Below, in pieces: positions 18,381-27,240 of a stretch of DNA of 64,000 nucleotides. Numbering within the stretch: position 1 is the stretch's first letter; every line of letters begins with the position of its first letter. Source of the stretch: Geomonas sp. Red32 (GTDB lineage Bacteria; Desulfobacterota; Desulfuromonadia; Geobacterales; Geobacteraceae). A program made the translations under genes and the position numbers. The stretch is taken from assembly GCF_023652955.1 (NCBI RefSeq), contig NZ_JAKLOY010000001.1:744001-808000 (forward strand). Reading direction: 5' to 3'. Under the pieces are notes generated by a model. The model was given only the letters and a program-made list of their open reading frames with translations, did not search any database and was not told where the DNA came from.

Positions 18381-18730
18381 GTGTCTAACCTCTCCTAACA
18401 GGGCTGCGGCATAACCATGGATTGGGTCGTGCTTTGAGCGGTGGGTGATACTATCAGCAGCCCTATGTGAATTGCAACACCTGAATATAGTGTAGTTGAT
18501 GACGTCTCGATGACCAAGCGGAGGGGCTCTTTTTTTGCCGCGGCGAGGGCGGATCCGAAGAGTAAGACGGGGGCGGGGCCGGCCGGAGACCGGGAGTTCT
18601 CTGCAGAAATCGGGCCGGATTAGTTTCGGGTGGAGGGCGGCGGGGGTTGAAGGGAGGCGAGGCGAGCTGCCGCGGCTTCCGGCGGCAGCCCCGCCCGGCG
18701 GGTGCCGAAGCTTTCAGCAGGCAGAGGCTT
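18381..18730. other. Intergenic region with hairpins, no gene recognised
   Basis: 350 nt separating the MshEN-GAF gene from the regulator gene, both on the minus strand. GGGCTGC (18401) and GCAGCCC (18457) form a 7-bp inverted repeat in the probable leader of the regulator gene. A perfect 8-bp hairpin lies at 18666-18689. GC-rich frames on the plus strand do not resemble proteins. Confidence 0.4.
18666..18689 (-). terminator. Candidate hairpin terminator after the MshEN-GAF gene
   Basis: Perfect arms GCTGCCGC / GCGGCAGC with an 8-nt loop, about 40 nt past the stop codon. No T tract follows, so termination by this hairpin alone is uncertain. Confidence 0.35.
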
Positions 18731-19780
18731 TCAGCAGCTGTGGATCTGTTTGCGGAGGCAGGTCATGGCAAAGGCAAGCTCGGCCATCGAGGTCACCCGC
18801 TGCAGGTCGAAGGCCCCTCCCGAAAGGCGCCCCTGACGGTCGCAGACGCAGACGACGGCGGCGACCCGGCCGTCGAGGGAAACCGGGAGCAGGGCCGCAA
18901 CCGCCGGCGCGGCGACCCCGAGGGCGCTGAAGAGCTTGTCGTTGCCGTCTCCGGTGACGACCTCGCCCACCACAAAGGAGCGCTCTTCGGCCACCGACTT
19001 CAGCAGGGGGATCTCGCCGACCGGTGAGGCGAAGGCCGCGGCCCGCTCGGGATCGACTCCCGCGCCCAGAGCGCGCACCCCGCTCACCGCCCCACCCTTC
19101 AATTTGAGGAAGGCGCCGACGTCGAACTCGGAGGCGAGGTACCGCATGAGGATGGAGAGGACCTCGGCGGCGGTGGTGGCCGACGAGAAACGCTCGGCCA
19201 GGAGCCTCGCATCGAGCGGCTCCTCTTCCTCCTCCCAGTGCGCGCCGGCCATCGGGTCGCCGCCGCGGTCGCTGGCCACCCCCTCCGGGGAGGATGGGTT
19301 GGCATACCTCGAGCGCGCGCCCCCCTCCACCGGAATGTAGCGGACGGCCCTCTTGATCCCGTAGTAGCGCTCGAGCGCAAGGGAGAGACGAAGGTCCGAA
19401 CAGACCCGCGGCTGGACCACCATGCCGGTGACGAAGCCGATCTCTTCGATGGCGCGGAAGTCGGAGGGGTCGGCCATGGCGACGGTGAGCCGCCGCCCCG
19501 AGGCCGCCACCGGGAGAGCCCGGTAGCGCGCCACGAGCTCGGCCGGTATCAGGGCCAGCATTTCCGGGGGAAGGCCGTTCAGTTGCGCCGGTTCCACGCA
19601 GGGGACTCCGAGCTTCTCGTAGAGCGCCCGGGCCAGCTCCTCCTCGCTCAGAAACCCCATCTCCACCAGGTTGGTGCCCAGCCTGCCGCCATAGATCGCC
19701 TGGGCCTGGAGGGCCTGATCCAGCTGTTCCGGTTTCAGGGCCCCCACCTTCAGCAGCATCTCGCCTAGCATCGCTGACAT
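18731..19780 (-). CDS. Stand-alone MshEN domain protein with C-terminal GAF-like domain
   Basis: 349 residues. The ATG at 19780 is preceded by GGAGG at ideal spacing, so an upstream in-frame extension is not used. Residues 5-60 carry the tandem MshEN pattern (LGEMLLKVGALKPEQL, then RLGTNLVEMGFLSEEELARAL...LGVP). Residues 60-155 continue as a GspE_N-like domain. After an acidic linker, residues about 205-345 resemble a GAF domain. MshEN domains of type II/IV assembly ATPases bind c-di-GMP. Here no ATPase follows, so it may be a free c-di-GMP-responsive adaptor. It lies divergent to the atp gene cluster. Function inferred. Confidence 0.7.
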   Translation of the reverse strand: MSAMLGEMLLKVGALKPEQLDQALQAQAIYGGRLGTNLVEMGFLSEEELARALYEKLGVPCVEPAQLNGLPPEMLALIPAELVARYRALPVAASGRRLTVAMADPSDFRAIEEIGFVTGMVVQPRVCSDLRLSLALERYYGIKRAVRYIPVEGGARSRYANPSSPEGVASDRGGDPMAGAHWEEEEEPLDARLLAERFSSATTAAEVLSILMRYLASEFDVGAFLKLKGGAVSGVRALGAGVDPERAAAFASPVGEIPLLKSVAEERSFVVGEVVTGDGNDKLFSALGVAAPAVAALLPVSLDGRVAAVVCVCDRQGRLSGGAFDLQRVTSMAELAFAMTCLRKQIHSC

Positions 19781-20084
19781 GGTCACCTCCGCGGGAGGGA
19801 TCCGGCGCGGGCACGCCGGCCGTGTCCCTCCATAGCTCGCGTTAAAATTCTCTATCAGTTTAACCACGCCGCCGAGGCACGCAACGGCCGAAATTTCTCC
19901 CGCCCTCCGCCCCGGCCGGCCGGTGGAGGGTGCGCCCGCAGGGGAGCAAAGGGAGACGGCCCGGTGAGATAAGTCGTTAATTAATTACCCCCTAGCGGCA
20001 AAATTAATTGACATTTTGTAGACAACCGTGCTATTTAGCCTAGGTTTTCGTCCGCGCTGGCCGCGGAGAGTGAGGTCAGTCGAC
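19781..20084. other. Divergent intergenic region, MshEN-GAF / atp cluster
   Basis: 304 nt. The right half is AT-rich (TTAATTAATTA, AAAATTAATTG) just upstream of the -35 box at 20008, resembling an UP element. No gene was recognised. Confidence 0.45.
20008..20036 (+). promoter_or_regulatory. Sigma-70-type promoter of the atpZ/atpI-atpB-atpE cluster
   Basis: -35 TTGACA (20008-20013), 17-nt spacer, -10 CTATTT (20031-20036), with an AT-rich stretch upstream. The first 16 nt, TTGACATTTTGTAGAC, recur exactly at 22080-22095 in front of the PHP gene. Confidence 0.65.
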
Positions 20085-20330
20085 ATGGACGAGGATAAGA
20101 AGGGCCTGCTCAAGACGCTCGGCATGGTTTCCACCATGGGGATCGCCTTCGCGGTCGCCATCGCCATCGGGGTCTTCATCGGCCTCAAGGTCGACGCCTG
20201 GCTCGGCACCAAACCGTGGTTCTTTTTCATCTTTCTTTTCTTCGGCATCGCCGCGGGTTTCAGAAACCTGTGGGTAATCGCCGGGAAAGAAATGCGCAAT
20301 GGCGGGCCGGACAACGATAAACGAGGATAA
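20085..20330 (+). CDS. AtpZ/AtpI family protein
   Basis: 81 residues with two predicted helices (about 10-33 GMVSTMGIAFAVAIAIGVFIGL and about 43-65) and the family feature GxxxDxWLGTKPWF between them. AtpZ-type proteins precede ATP synthase genes and are linked to F0 assembly or Mg2+/Ca2+ transport in some species. The ATG at 20085 follows a GAGG site, and no start further upstream makes sense because the promoter lies there. It overlaps the next gene by 32 nt, so it is in the same operon as atpB and atpE. Confidence 0.75.
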   Translation: MDEDKKGLLKTLGMVSTMGIAFAVAIAIGVFIGLKVDAWLGTKPWFFFIFLFFGIAAGFRNLWVIAGKEMRNGGPDNDKRG

Positions 20331-20688
20331 CATCTTCCCCCGGCTGGTCATCGGCAGCCTCGCTCTGGCGGCGGTTGCCGGCGCGGCTACCGCGCTCTCG
20401 GTCTCCCCGAGGTTCGGGATCTCCCTTTTCACCGGGGGAGTGCTGGCGACGGCCAACTTCCTCTGGATCAGACAGGGGCTGCAGGCCGCCCTGAACCAGC
20501 TCCCGGCCAACGCCTCGCGTTTCGCGCTGTTCCGGTACCTCTTAAGGCTCGCCATCATGGCGCTCCTTCTGTACGTTTTGATCGTGAAGCTCAAGGCCAG
20601 CATCTTCGGCCTCCTGCTCGGGCTTTCGGTCCTCGTGATCAACATAATCGTCTTTTCAATATATCTGTCGGTCCGTAAAGGAGGCTAG
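20299..20688 (+). CDS. atpI: ATP synthase subunit I (AtpI family)
   Basis: 129 residues with four predicted helices (about 14-33, 39-57, 76-95 and 98-122), typical of the ATP_synt_I family. This small membrane protein helps assemble the c-ring. The ATG lies inside the end of the previous gene (32-nt overlap), and atpB begins 4 nt after its stop. Confidence 0.78.
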   Translation: MAGRTTINEDNIFPRLVIGSLALAAVAGAATALSVSPRFGISLFTGGVLATANFLWIRQGLQAALNQLPANASRFALFRYLLRLAIMALLLYVLIVKLKASIFGLLLGLSVLVINIIVFSIYLSVRKGG

Positions 20689-20692
20689 CAGC

Positions 20693-21382
20693 ATGGTTCA
20701 TCCGTTTTTATTCCTGCAGTTTTTCCGCGAGTTGGTGAAACCCCTCGGCATCGGTGAGGGTGGCGCGGACGCTATCATCTACACCTGGCTGATCATGGCC
20801 CTTCTGGTGCTCCTCTCCCTGGCTGCCACCAAGGGTATGAAGGCGGTCCCCTCCGGGATGCAGAACTTCATGGAAGTCGTGGTGGGCGGCGTAGAGAACA
20901 TGCTGGTGGAAACCATGGGCGAGCACGGCAAGCCGTTCTTCCCGCTGATCGCCACCCTGGCCATCTTCATCCTGGTCTCCAACCTGATCGGCCTGGTCCC
21001 GGGCTTCTTCCCGCCGACCGCCAACATCAACACCACCGCGGCCTGCGCAGTGGTGGTCTTCGTGACCACCCACATCGTCGGCCTCAAGGAGCACGGCGCC
21101 GGTTACATCAAGCACTTCCTGGGACCCATCGCCTGGCTGGCCCCAATGATGCTCTTCATCGAGCTGATCGGCCACTTCAGCCGCGTGATCTCCCTGACCC
21201 TTCGTCTCTTCGGTAACATGAACGGCCACGAGCTGGTGCTCATCATCTTCTTCGGTCTGGCTCCGTTCCTGGTGCCGCTGCCGATGATGCTCATGGGCGT
21301 GCTCGTTTCCTTCATCCAGGCTTTCGTGTTCATGCTGCTCGCGATGATCTACATCCAGGGGTCGCTGGAGCACGCGCACTAA
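20693..21382 (+). CDS. atpB: ATP synthase F0 subunit a
   Basis: 229 residues with five to six helices. The essential arginine is R171 in [14 protein letters not shown], which faces the c-ring, and the conserved asparagine and histidine of [11 protein letters not shown] follow. Subunit a forms the two ion half-channels. GGAGG lies just before the ATG. Only atpB and atpE are here; b, b', delta and all F1 genes are about 18 kb away on the other strand, a split known in Geobacter. Confidence 0.97.
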   Translation: MVHPFLFLQFFRELVKPLGIGEGGADAIIYTWLIMALLVLLSLAATKGMKAVPSGMQNFMEVVVGGVENMLVETMGEHGKPFFPLIATLAIFILVSNLIGLVPGFFPPTANINTTAACAVVVFVTTHIVGLKEHGAGYIKHFLGPIAWLAPMMLFIELIGHFSRVISLTLRLFGNMNGHELVLIIFFGLAPFLVPLPMMLMGVLVSFIQAFVFMLLAMIYIQGSLEHAH

Positions 21383-21450
21383 CAAACCGGACTAAATCGA
21401 TTTCGATTCCTATACTGTTTAGGAAAAATAAAACCTAGAAGGAGAAGCAA

Positions 21451-21735
21451 ATGGAATTTTTTACTATGTGCGTTCTGGCAGCAGGCATCGGCATGGCTCT
21501 TGGTACCCTCGGTACCGGTATCGGTCAGGGTCTCGCGGTTAAATCCGCCGTTGAAGGCGTTTCCCGTAACCCGGGCGCTTCCGGCAAAATCCTGACCACC
21601 ATGATGATCGGTCTGGCCATGATCGAGTCCCTCGCTATCTACGCCCTGGTTGTCTGCCTCATCATCCTCTTCGCCAACCCCTACAAAGAAACCGCTCTGT
21701 CCCTGGCCAAAGCTGTTGGCGCCGCTGTGAAGTAA
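21451..21735 (+). CDS. atpE: ATP synthase F0 subunit c
   Basis: 94 residues, two helices joined by the polar loop SRNPGASGK. The ion-binding carboxylate is E59 in helix 2 (LAMIESLAIYAL). Q26 in helix 1 (GIGQG), S60 and Y64 match positions that bind Na+ in Na+-coupled c-rings, but the Thr after the Ser is Leu here, so the coupling ion is uncertain. The start has a strong AGAAGGAGAAG site. An intrinsic terminator follows at 21760. Confidence 0.97.
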   Translation: MEFFTMCVLAAGIGMALGTLGTGIGQGLAVKSAVEGVSRNPGASGKILTTMMIGLAMIESLAIYALVVCLIILFANPYKETALSLAKAVGAAVK

Positions 21736-21759
21736 GTTTTACCCCAAGCTGAACCCGAA

Positions 21760-21790
21760 GGGGCGTACCGAAAGGTGCGCCCCTTTTTTT
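21760..21790 (+). terminator. Intrinsic terminator after atpE
   Basis: A 10-bp stem (GGGGCGTACC / GGTGCGCCCC, one G-U pair) with a GAAA tetraloop, followed by seven Ts. Confidence 0.93.
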
Positions 21791-21807
21791 ATTGCCTAAA
21801 CCTCTTG

Positions 21808-22053
21808 AACGCGGATGACGCGGATTGAGCGGATTACCGCGGATACTGCAAAACCATATTCAAGGGAAAACCAAACCCACCACCCCAGCCTTCAGTTAGC
21901 CTTCAGTCAAACCGCGTATAATCACAGTCATTGCCCCCTAGCCAGCTGCCTGCCGAAGGGTCCCCTCCCCTTCAAGGGGAGGGACAGGGTGAGGATGGGG
22001 TAACTCTAAAAGATTTATCCGCGTAAATCCGTTCAATCCGCGTCATCCGCGTT
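21808..22053. repeat. 246-bp element with 37-bp terminal inverted repeats
   Basis: The left arm (21808-21844, beginning AACGCGGATGACGCGGATTG) and the right arm (22017-22053) are inverted copies with about 3 mismatches in 37. The arms are built of GCGGAT units. The 172-bp interior has no gene and contains a family B palindrome at 21961-22000. It resembles a MITE or a long-hairpin intergenic element between the atpE terminator and the PHP promoter. Confidence 0.7.
21961..22000. repeat. Family B palindrome with GTGAGGATGGGG tail
   Basis: CCCTCCCC TTCAA GGGGAGGG hairpin followed by ACAGGGTGAGGATGGGG. The same unit, including the tail, is seen at 27812-27851. Confidence 0.8.
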
Positions 22054-22079
22054 CTACCGGTTTTGACTTTGGCCCCTTG

Positions 22080-22108
22080 TTGACATTTTGTAGACCATAT
22101 GAAATAGT
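22080..22108 (+). promoter_or_regulatory. Candidate promoter of the PHP gene
   Basis: TTGACATTTTGTAGAC is identical to the atp cluster promoter. An extended -10 (TG at 22100, AATAGT at 22103-22108) lies 17 nt past the -35. The start codon is at 22115, so transcription would begin at or very near the ATG. Confidence 0.5.
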
Positions 22109-22114
22109 CCGGTC

Positions 22115-22828
22115 ATGAATATCATCGCCGATCTGCACACCCACACCATCTCCTCCGGGCACGCCTACTCCACCGTCAACGAACTCGCCACCGCCGCCAG
22201 CCAGGCCGGACTGCAAGCGCTCGCCATCACCGACCACGGCCCCTCGATGCCCGGCGGCCCCCATCGCTACCACTTCAGCGCCATGCGCTTCATCCCCCGC
22301 ACCATCGCCGGGGTCCGGATTCTCCGCGGCATCGAGGCCAACGTGCTGGACGACCGGGGAACCCTCGACCTGGAAGAGCCGGTCCTGGAGGAGCTCGACT
22401 TCGTGCTGGCAGGGCTGCACGAAAACTGCGGCTACTGCGGCAAGGACCGGGACCGCAACACCGAGACGCTCCTGAAGGTCATGGCCAATCCGCGCGTTCG
22501 CTGCATCTCCCACCCGGGCAATCCCGTCTACCCTCTCCATTACGAGGTCGTCGCCAAGGCGGCGCTGGACACCCGGACCGCGCTGGAGATCAACAATTCT
22601 TCGCTGGGACTCAGCCGGAAGGGGAGCTGCGAGAACTGCCTCGAGATCGCCAAGATCTGCGCCGCCATCGGCGCCCCCATCATGATCGGAAGCGACGCCC
22701 ATATCGCCCAGGCGGTCGGGATCTTCGACGACGCGCTGGCTCTCGCCCAGTCGGCGGGCATCAGGGAGGAACAGGTGATCAACGCGTCGTACCCGCGGCT
22801 GCTCGAGTTCCTCGGCCTGGAAAATTAG
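22115..22828 (+). CDS. PHP-domain phosphoesterase (YcdX-like)
   Basis: 237 residues, the full length of YcdX-type enzymes. PHP metal-binding motifs run in order: ADLHTHTISSGHAYS (HxH), ITDHGPSMPG, GIEANV, FVLAGLHEN, CISHPGNPVY and IGSDAHI. These provide the trinuclear metal site of the family, which hydrolyses phosphoesters; the physiological substrate is unclear. No ribosome site precedes the ATG and the predicted promoter abuts it, so the mRNA may be leaderless. It is a single-gene unit. Confidence 0.88.
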   Translation: MNIIADLHTHTISSGHAYSTVNELATAASQAGLQALAITDHGPSMPGGPHRYHFSAMRFIPRTIAGVRILRGIEANVLDDRGTLDLEEPVLEELDFVLAGLHENCGYCGKDRDRNTETLLKVMANPRVRCISHPGNPVYPLHYEVVAKAALDTRTALEINNSSLGLSRKGSCENCLEIAKICAAIGAPIMIGSDAHIAQAVGIFDDALALAQSAGIREEQVINASYPRLLEFLGLEN

Positions 22829-22910
22829 CGGCAGAGAAGAGCCGTAACGCTCTTGAAAGCCGCCCGCGGGCACGGATTGCCCCACCTACACTTCATCTCA
22901 CGCAATTGCA

Positions 22911-23010
22911 GGTCAACACAGGTGGACACAGGTGGACACAGGTGGACACAGGTGGACACAGGTGGACGCCGATGGACGCCGATGGACGCGAATAGGCGCG
23001 GATGACGCGG
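22911..23010. repeat. Decamer tandem repeat (GGTGGACACA-type)
   Basis: About ten 10-bp units: GGTCAACACA, four exact GGTGGACACA (22921-22960), GGTGGACGCC, two GATGGACGC units, then degenerating into GCGGATGACGCGG like the arms at 21808. It lies between the convergent PHP and EamA genes. Confidence 0.9.
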
Positions 23011-23012
23011 TA

Positions 23013-23933
23013 TTATTTTCCTTCGGTGACTGAGCCGGCGAGGACGACGAGGCCGGCGAAGAGGAGGGGGATGCCGCTCATGGACATCATCGAGAGGCGC
23101 TCACCCAGGAAGAATATCCCCAGGAGGGCGGCGGTCAGCGGTTCGGCGAGGGAGAGGGTCACGGCGGTGGCGACGGGGACGGTCCGCAGGCCACGGACGA
23201 AGAGCCAGTAGGAGAGCGCGGTGACCATCACGCCGAGATAGAGCACCAGGGTCGCCCCTTTCGGAGTCGCGATCCACTGCAGGTTGGAAGTTAGAAGCAA
23301 GGGGGAAAGCAGCAGCGCCCCGATGCAGAAGACCACCGCCATCACCGCCTCGGCGGAACGCCCCGGAAGAAGCCCCTTGATCGCTATCGTATAGCTCGCG
23401 TAGGAAACCCCGGCCGCCACGGCCAAGAGCATGCCGACGGGGTTGACCGATATCCCCCCGCCACCCGCCGCCAAAAGCGCGCATCCCGCCAAGGCCAGCA
23501 CGGTCGCCACCACCCACCGTCTTCCCGGCCGCTCGCCACGTACCACGAATCCCAGGACGCCCGCCATGATCGGGGAACTGCCGATGCCGACCAGGGTGCC
23601 GGCCGCCACTCCGGTCCGGCTTACCGCCGCGAAGAAGCAGAGCTGGTAGGAGGCGACGAAAGCGCCGGCCAGCAGGGTGGGAAGAAGCGGCCAGCGCTGT
23701 TTTCCCAGCCCGCCGCGGGCCAGGGCCAGCAGCAGTAAGGTGAGTCCGCCGACGACGAGACGCATGCCGCCGATACTGACCGGGGTCGCGCCGCTCGGGG
23801 CCAGGGCCTGCGTGGTGCCGGTGGTCCCCCAGAGGATTCCGGCGGCAAGCACCATGAGGGCGGCGGCGGTCAGGGATCCGGTTTGAGATCCAGCGGCGGC
23901 CTGGGCGGCTGATGTGTCGGGGGATAACGACAT
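23013..23933 (-). CDS. DMT/EamA family transporter
   Basis: 306 residues with ten predicted helices in two EamA repeats (GILWGTTGTTQAL near the start of the first; VSYASYTIAIKGLL near the start of the second). The ATG at 23933 lies 5 nt past the prfC stop, so it is in an operon with prfC. An in-frame extension further upstream would run into prfC and is not needed. Substrates of this superfamily are metabolites such as amino acids or nucleosides and cannot be assigned here. Confidence 0.85.
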   Translation of the reverse strand: MSLSPDTSAAQAAAGSQTGSLTAAALMVLAAGILWGTTGTTQALAPSGATPVSIGGMRLVVGGLTLLLLALARGGLGKQRWPLLPTLLAGAFVASYQLCFFAAVSRTGVAAGTLVGIGSSPIMAGVLGFVVRGERPGRRWVVATVLALAGCALLAAGGGGISVNPVGMLLAVAAGVSYASYTIAIKGLLPGRSAEAVMAVVFCIGALLLSPLLLTSNLQWIATPKGATLVLYLGVMVTALSYWLFVRGLRTVPVATAVTLSLAEPLTAALLGIFFLGERLSMMSMSGIPLLFAGLVVLAGSVTEGK

Positions 23934-23938
23934 GGCTC

Positions 23939-25519
23939 TTAGCTGTGCTCGCGGGTGGCGTGGAAGGTGAGGTCTTTCCAGGTCTCCATGGTATTGTCGA
24001 GGCGCCACTGGCTGCCGGCAAGGTAGGCGAGATTCCCTTCCCCGTCGGTGTAGAGGCTCATCGCTTCCTTCTTCTGGAACTCGTCGAGCCTCTTACGGTC
24101 GCCGGTCACCCAGCGCGCGGTCACGTAGGAGACCGGCTCGTAGGCGGATTTGACCCCGTACTCGTGCTCGAGGCGATGCATGACCACGTCGAACTGCAGC
24201 ATGCCGACCGCGCCGACGATCCAGTCGGCTCCCATGAGCGGCCTGAAGACCTGGGTGGTCCCCTCCTCGGCCAGCTGCACCAGCCCCTTCTCGAGCGCCT
24301 TGGATTTCAGCGGGTTCAGGATGCGGATCTTTTTGAAGTGTTCCGGCGCGAAGTTCGGGATGCCGGTGTACTTCAGGTCCTCCCCCTGGGTGAAGGTATC
24401 GCCGATCTTGATGGTCCCGTGGTTATGGATACCGATGATGTCCCCGGCGTAGGCTTCGTCGACATTGGTGCGGTCCTGGGCCATGAAGATGGTGGCGTTG
24501 GCGATCTGGACCTCGCGCCCCAGCCGGAGGTGCTTGACCTTCATGCCGCGGACGAACTTGCCGGAGCAGATCCTGAAAAAGGCGATGCGGTCGCGGTGGG
24601 CGGGATCCATGTTCGCCTGGATCTTGAAGGTGAAGCCGGTGAAAGGCTCCTCGTAGGGGGAGACGGTGCGGGTCAGCGTCTCGCGCGGCAGCGGCCCCGG
24701 GGCGTTCTCGATGAAGGAGTCCAAAAGCTGCTGGACGCCGAAGGTATTGATAGCGCTCCCGAAGAAGACCGGGGTCTGCTTCCCGGCCAGGTAGGCCTCG
24801 AGATCGAAGGGGTGGGCGGCACCTTCCAGAAGCTCCACGTCGGCCCTAAGCTCCTCGACCTGGCTTCCCAAAAGCTCGTCCAGCTTCGGGTCGTCGAGCC
24901 CCTTGACGGTGACGACCTCCCCTACCCCGTGGTCGGCGTCCGGATCGAAGAAGGAGATCTCCTTGGTGTAGAGATGGTAGGTACCGCGGAACCGTTTACC
25001 CATGCCGATCGGCCAGGTCATCGGGGCGCACTGGATGTTGAGGGTGCTCTCGATGTCGTCCAGGAGGTCGAGCGGTTCGCGCCCTTCGCGGTCGAGCTTG
25101 TTGATGAAGGTCATGATCGGGGTGTGGCGCAGGCGGCAGACCTCGAGGAGCTTCTTGGTCTGGCTCTCGACCCCTTTCACCGAGTCGATCACCATGAGGA
25201 CCGAGTCCACCGCGGTGAGGGTCCGGTAGGTATCTTCGGAAAAATCGTTGTGGCCGGGGGTATCGAGGAGGTTGATCTCGAAGTCACGGTAGGTAAACTT
25301 CATGACGGACGAGGTGACCGAGATCCCGCGCTGCTTTTCCATCTCCATCCAGTCGCTGGTGGCGTGGCGGTTGGACTTCCTGGCCCGCACCTCCCCGGCC
25401 TGCTGGATGGCGCCGCCGAAAAGAAGGAGCTTTTCGGTGATGGTCGTTTTACCCGCGTCGGGGTGACTGATGATGGCGAAGGTACGCCTCTTCTCGATCT
25501 CCTGCTCGTTGTACCGCAT
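23939..25519 (-). CDS. prfC: Peptide chain release factor 3
   Basis: 526 residues, close to the 529 of E. coli RF3. Starting at the ATG at 25519 gives the conserved N-terminus [20 protein letters not shown] (P-loop about 18-26). [10 protein letters not shown] (switch I), [12 protein letters not shown] (G3) and [11 protein letters not shown] (G4) follow, then RF3 domains II and III. RF3 is a GTPase that recycles RF1/RF2 from ribosomes. A longer in-frame start upstream would add a non-conserved tail and lacks a good ribosome site. Confidence 0.97.
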   Translation of the reverse strand: MRYNEQEIEKRRTFAIISHPDAGKTTITEKLLLFGGAIQQAGEVRARKSNRHATSDWMEMEKQRGISVTSSVMKFTYRDFEINLLDTPGHNDFSEDTYRTLTAVDSVLMVIDSVKGVESQTKKLLEVCRLRHTPIMTFINKLDREGREPLDLLDDIESTLNIQCAPMTWPIGMGKRFRGTYHLYTKEISFFDPDADHGVGEVVTVKGLDDPKLDELLGSQVEELRADVELLEGAAHPFDLEAYLAGKQTPVFFGSAINTFGVQQLLDSFIENAPGPLPRETLTRTVSPYEEPFTGFTFKIQANMDPAHRDRIAFFRICSGKFVRGMKVKHLRLGREVQIANATIFMAQDRTNVDEAYAGDIIGIHNHGTIKIGDTFTQGEDLKYTGIPNFAPEHFKKIRILNPLKSKALEKGLVQLAEEGTTQVFRPLMGADWIVGAVGMLQFDVVMHRLEHEYGVKSAYEPVSYVTARWVTGDRKRLDEFQKKEAMSLYTDGEGNLAYLAGSQWRLDNTMETWKDLTFHATREHS

Positions 25520-25650
25520 TAAACTGACTCCCGTTATTAAAACTCTGGACAAAATAAAGGCGAAGAGGGTATCTTCGCCGAACCGAGTCGTATTATATTG
25601 GTGCGAGCGGGTAAAGGGCAACATTTTTTTCAGTTTTTCCAGGTGGGCGG

Positions 25651-26361
25651 ATGAAAGACCAATACCAGAAGCTCCAACTCGCAGGGGAGAAAGAGGACCA
25701 GGCGGAGATCCTGGCTACCCTGGCAGCCATACGGGCAGGAAAACTCAAAAACGACCTGAAGCTCTTGAACTTCTACCGCGAGATCCCGGTCAGCTACGAG
25801 GCCGACATCGTGACGGTGGAAGAGGCCCACGCGGAGCTGCTGGTCCACCAGGTACAGGCGCTGGTGATCTCCCTGGAGAAGGTGGTCATCCTCAAGAGCA
25901 GCCACTTCCCGCGGGACGTCATCGCCAACGCCAACTACGCCAACGTCGAGAAGTCCAAAGTCGTTCTCTCCAGCTTTTCCTACGCCCTGGTGCGGGCCGA
26001 GAGGAGGATGTCGGTGCGGGTCGAGCTCTCCGATCCGATCTACGCGACCTTCACCTATCCGGAAGGCACGGTCGGGGGAAAACTCCACGACATGTCGCTG
26101 ACCGGCATCACCATCAACGTGGTCGACGAACCGGCCGTCCTCCTCACCCAGCAGGGGGAGCTCTCCGTCACCTTGCCGATCGGCACCATTACCGTCCCCG
26201 CCTCCGTGCTGAAGGTCCTCCCCCTCAAGAGCGGGTTCCGTCTCGTCTTCCAGATCGAACTCACCCTCGCCACCGAGATCAGCATCTCCCAATACCTCTT
26301 CCGCCGCCAGGTCGAGATCATCAAGGAACTCAAAGACCACCCCAGCATCAAGCGCAACTAG
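25651..26361 (+). CDS. PilZ domain protein
   Basis: 236 residues. Residues 1-115 form a PilZN-like region ([24 protein letters not shown]). The PilZ domain begins with RRMSVRV (R119 and R123 of RxxxR) and contains DMSLTG (D147, S149, G152 of [DN]xSxxG), the residues that bind c-di-GMP. An effector of c-di-GMP signalling is likely; the output is unknown. The start is 131 nt from the divergent prfC start. tatD follows after 2 nt, so they share a transcript. Confidence 0.85.
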   Translation: MKDQYQKLQLAGEKEDQAEILATLAAIRAGKLKNDLKLLNFYREIPVSYEADIVTVEEAHAELLVHQVQALVISLEKVVILKSSHFPRDVIANANYANVEKSKVVLSSFSYALVRAERRMSVRVELSDPIYATFTYPEGTVGGKLHDMSLTGITINVVDEPAVLLTQQGELSVTLPIGTITVPASVLKVLPLKSGFRLVFQIELTLATEISISQYLFRRQVEIIKELKDHPSIKRN

Positions 26362-26363
26362 CC

Positions 26364-27140
26364 ATGCTGTTCGACAGCCACTGCCACCTCGACGATCCCC
26401 TGCTTCTCGACTCGCTTCCCGAGGTGCTGGCGGAAGCGGAGACGGCGGGGGTAGGAGGGATGCTGGTTCCCGGCGTCCACCCCGATGGCTGGCCGGTCAT
26501 CGCATCGCTGGCCGCCGCCCATCCCCGGCTGATTCCCGCCTTCGGGCTCCACCCCATGCATGCCGCCCTCTGGAACGACCAACTCCTTGCCACCCTGCGC
26601 AGCTACTGCCGTAACGGCGCCGCCGTCGGCGAGATCGGCCTCGACTACCTCATCGCGTCCCCCGGCCGCGAGCTCCAGCGCGCCGCCTTCCGTGCCCAGC
26701 TCGCGCTCGCCTGCGACCTCGGGCTTCCGGTCCTCATTCACTGCCGCAAGGCCTTCGCCGACCTGCTTGCCATCATCGGCGAGGTGGCCGGCAGCAAGGT
26801 GAAGGGGGTCATGCACGCCTTCTCGGGGAGCCCGGAGACCGCCCGGGCCTGCCTCCGGACCGGGCTTTACATCTCGCTCGCCGGACCCGTCACCTTCTCC
26901 AACGCGGTCAAGCCCGCCCAAGTGGCAGCCTCCGTCCCGCTCGACCGCCTCCTCCTGGAGACCGACGCCCCCGACCTCACCCCGGAACCTCACCGCGGGC
27001 TCGCCAACCGCCCCGCCTTCCTTCCGTTCATCACCGATAAGGTCGCGTCGATCCGTGGCATCACCGCCGGCGAGCTCGCCCGGGCCACTTCCGCCAATGC
27101 CCGACGGCTCTTCGAACTGCCACCCTCATTAATTCCCTAA
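26364..27140 (+). CDS. tatD: TatD family hydrolase (metal-dependent DNase)
   Basis: 258 residues, the usual TatD length. Metal ligands are visible in order: SHCHLD (H6, H8), GEIGLDY (Glu), LIHCRKA (His), HAFSGS (His) and LETDAPDL (Asp). TatD enzymes are TIM-barrel 3'-exonucleases acting on DNA or RNA ends. The ATG at 26364 is 2 nt past the PilZ stop. A much longer upstream frame exists but lies inside the PilZ gene in another frame. Confidence 0.92.
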   Translation: MLFDSHCHLDDPLLLDSLPEVLAEAETAGVGGMLVPGVHPDGWPVIASLAAAHPRLIPAFGLHPMHAALWNDQLLATLRSYCRNGAAVGEIGLDYLIASPGRELQRAAFRAQLALACDLGLPVLIHCRKAFADLLAIIGEVAGSKVKGVMHAFSGSPETARACLRTGLYISLAGPVTFSNAVKPAQVAASVPLDRLLLETDAPDLTPEPHRGLANRPAFLPFITDKVASIRGITAGELARATSANARRLFELPPSLIP

Positions 27141-27175
27141 GTTTTCGTTATAATTAATCCTTTTCTGCTGTGAAT

Positions 27176-27203
27176 TTGACCTCTGGCCAGCCTTGGATAT
27201 ACT
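27176..27203 (+). promoter_or_regulatory. Sigma-70-type promoter of the ferritin-like gene
   Basis: -35 TTGACC (27176-27181), 16-nt spacer, -10 TATACT (27198-27203). The start codon follows 37 nt later after a strong GAGGAGGTGAATTC ribosome site. Confidence 0.75.
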
Positions 27204-27240
27204 TTCTCCCGCTATTCATGACTTGTGAGGAGGTGAATTC

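Noticed and set aside
22911-23010. CRISPR array
   Set aside because: Units are 10 bp with no spacers and no cas genes nearby.
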